From Pandoraea horticolens (GTDB lineage: Bacteria; Pseudomonadota; Gammaproteobacteria; Burkholderiales; Burkholderiaceae), in the NCBI RefSeq assembly GCF_902459555.1, contig NZ_CABPSM010000005.1, positions 124,001-188,000 on the forward strand: a stretch of DNA of 64,000 nt. Reading direction: 5' to 3'. Positions 63,179 to 64,000 of the stretch are shown here, piece by piece. Positions within the stretch are counted from its first letter, which is position 1; each line of letters starts with the position of its first letter. The notes beneath the pieces are model-generated. The model had not been told where the DNA came from. It worked only from the letters and a program-made list of their open reading frames with translations, and made no database searches. A program made the translations under genes and the position numbers.

Positions 63179-64000
63179 TTAGGCCGGCAACAGCGCGTCC
63201 AGCCGCGACTGCAAATCGACCGAGCGAAACGAAGCCACTGCTGCGTCGAGCAATGGCGGGCGTGGTTGCCGTTCACGCAAAATCAGACCGATCTCGCGAT
63301 GCAGCGCAGGTTGTAACGGCACAGCATGCAGTTCGTCGCGCATCTCTGCGAGACACAGCACGCTGTGCGGCACGATGCTGAAGAGCCCGGCGCACCGCAC
63401 ATGCGCATACAACGCCATGAGCGAATCCGTCTCCACGCGCGGCGACGCCGACGTGCCCGCCCGCGCCAGCGCCGCGTCGATCCCCTGACGGCATTGCATG
63501 TTGCCCGTGAGCAGGCACAGCGGCAGCTTCGCCGCCTCATGCCACGATAACGACGTGCGTCCGGCCAGTGCGGTTTCGTCGCGTGCAATCAGCACATATC
63601 GTTCGCGGAACAGGGAGATCGTTTCGAATTCACGTAGACGCGGATCGTCGAGATAGCTCAAACCGACATCCAGATCGAGTTCGGAAAGCTGACGCAGCGC
63701 CTGCGTCGCGGAAAGCGTGTAGACCTCGTGACGCATGCCGGGGAAGTCGCGCAGACAGGCGTCGGTGAGCAGTGGTACGAGCGGCAGCGCGGTGGGGATC
63801 GCGCCGACGCGCAGGCAACCGGTGACTTCGCGACGGCTCGCGCTCGCCTCCTGTCGCAAGCCCTCGCAATCGGCCAGCACCTGTCGCGCCCACGCCAGCA
63901 CGCGCTCGCCTTCCGGGGTGAAGCCCTCGAAGCGGCGTCCGCGACGCACGATCGGCAGGCCGAACTCTTCTTCGATGCTGCGGATCGCGCCGGACAGCGT
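63179..64000 (-). CDS. LysR-family regulator, N-terminus cut by window end
   Basis: The last 273 residues of a LysR protein are visible; the frame runs off the right edge. The end of the DNA-binding domain (LSGAIRSIEEEFGLPIVRRGRRFEGFTPEGERVLAWA) is followed by the effector domain (LRVGAIPTALPLVPLLTDACLRDFPGMRHEVYTLSATQALRQLSELDLDVGLSYL). The type resembles regulators found beside formate dehydrogenase genes. It is encoded 211 bp upstream of fdh on the same strand, and its stop is TAA at 63179. Confidence 0.9.
   Translation of the reverse strand, partial: TLSGAIRSIEEEFGLPIVRRGRRFEGFTPEGERVLAWARQVLADCEGLRQEASASRREVTGCLRVGAIPTALPLVPLLTDACLRDFPGMRHEVYTLSATQALRQLSELDLDVGLSYLDDPRLREFETISLFRERYVLIARDETALAGRTSLSWHEAAKLPLCLLTGNMQCRQGIDAALARAGTSASPRVETDSLMALYAHVRCAGLFSIVPHSVLCLAEMRDELHAVPLQPALHREIGLILRERQPRPPLLDAAVASFRSVDLQSRLDALLPA

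Overview
The window is a chromosomal segment from a GC-rich (low-to-mid 60s % G+C by eye) betaproteobacterium. The gene families and the local clusters (pcaIJF, hppD–aroP–tyrB, the MBL/FAD-hydroxylase/DUF2783 cluster, opgG, the actinobacterial-type LeuA) fit Burkholderiaceae, and Pandoraea best. That placement is inference, because no rRNA or marker search was possible. I see no rRNA, tRNA, insertion sequence, prophage or CRISPR array. The segment is a catabolic and transport region with many one-gene local regulators: LysR x3, IclR x3, Lrp/AsnC x2, one MarR and one short AraC protein.

Layout. Positions 1–8.5 kb hold a truncated MHS transporter, a YcaD-like MFS protein, a degenerate EAL-domain protein, an old-yellow-enzyme/LysR divergent pair, a small secreted protein, a decayed GlxA-type regulator and an SsuA-like binding protein. 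Positions 8.7–20.2 kb hold an LLM monooxygenase, a cupin–semialdehyde dehydrogenase–D-malate dehydrogenase run with its LysR regulator (DmlR type), an Lrp regulator with a class III aminotransferase, GhrA, a GNAT and an aldehyde dehydrogenase. Positions 20.5–31.6 kb are one tightly coupled ten-gene operon: HAD hydrolase, PuuB-like oxidase, a complete peptide/opine-type ABC importer, a three-subunit HcnABC/opine-oxidase-like dehydrogenase and a minimal AraC protein. Its substrate cannot be read from the sequence, and it is the best candidate here for an uncharacterised pathway.

Positions 31.7–45.3 kb carry BglX, OpgG, an aromatic-acid/H+ symporter, a small repeat protein, a hydrolase–MarR operon with two phased operators, a lower-GC GNAT–PIG-L pair, a lipoprotein histidine phosphatase and two tandem IclR regulators. 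Positions 45.5–54.4 kb carry an IclR-controlled MBL/FAD-hydroxylase/DUF2783 operon, the pcaR-like/pcaIJF beta-ketoadipate genes and leuA. LeuA is preceded by a Leu-rich leader peptide and alternative hairpins, which together form a convincing transcription attenuator. Positions 54.7–62.9 kb hold the Lrp-linked aromatic amino acid set (hppD, aroP, tyrB), a hydrolase, a GST and an NAD-formate dehydrogenase. The window ends inside a LysR gene.

Together the genes take up and oxidise amines, opine-like compounds, aromatic acids and aromatic amino acids into homogentisate, beta-ketoadipate, malate and succinate. Several short palindromes placed exactly in divergent promoters make the local control unusually readable.
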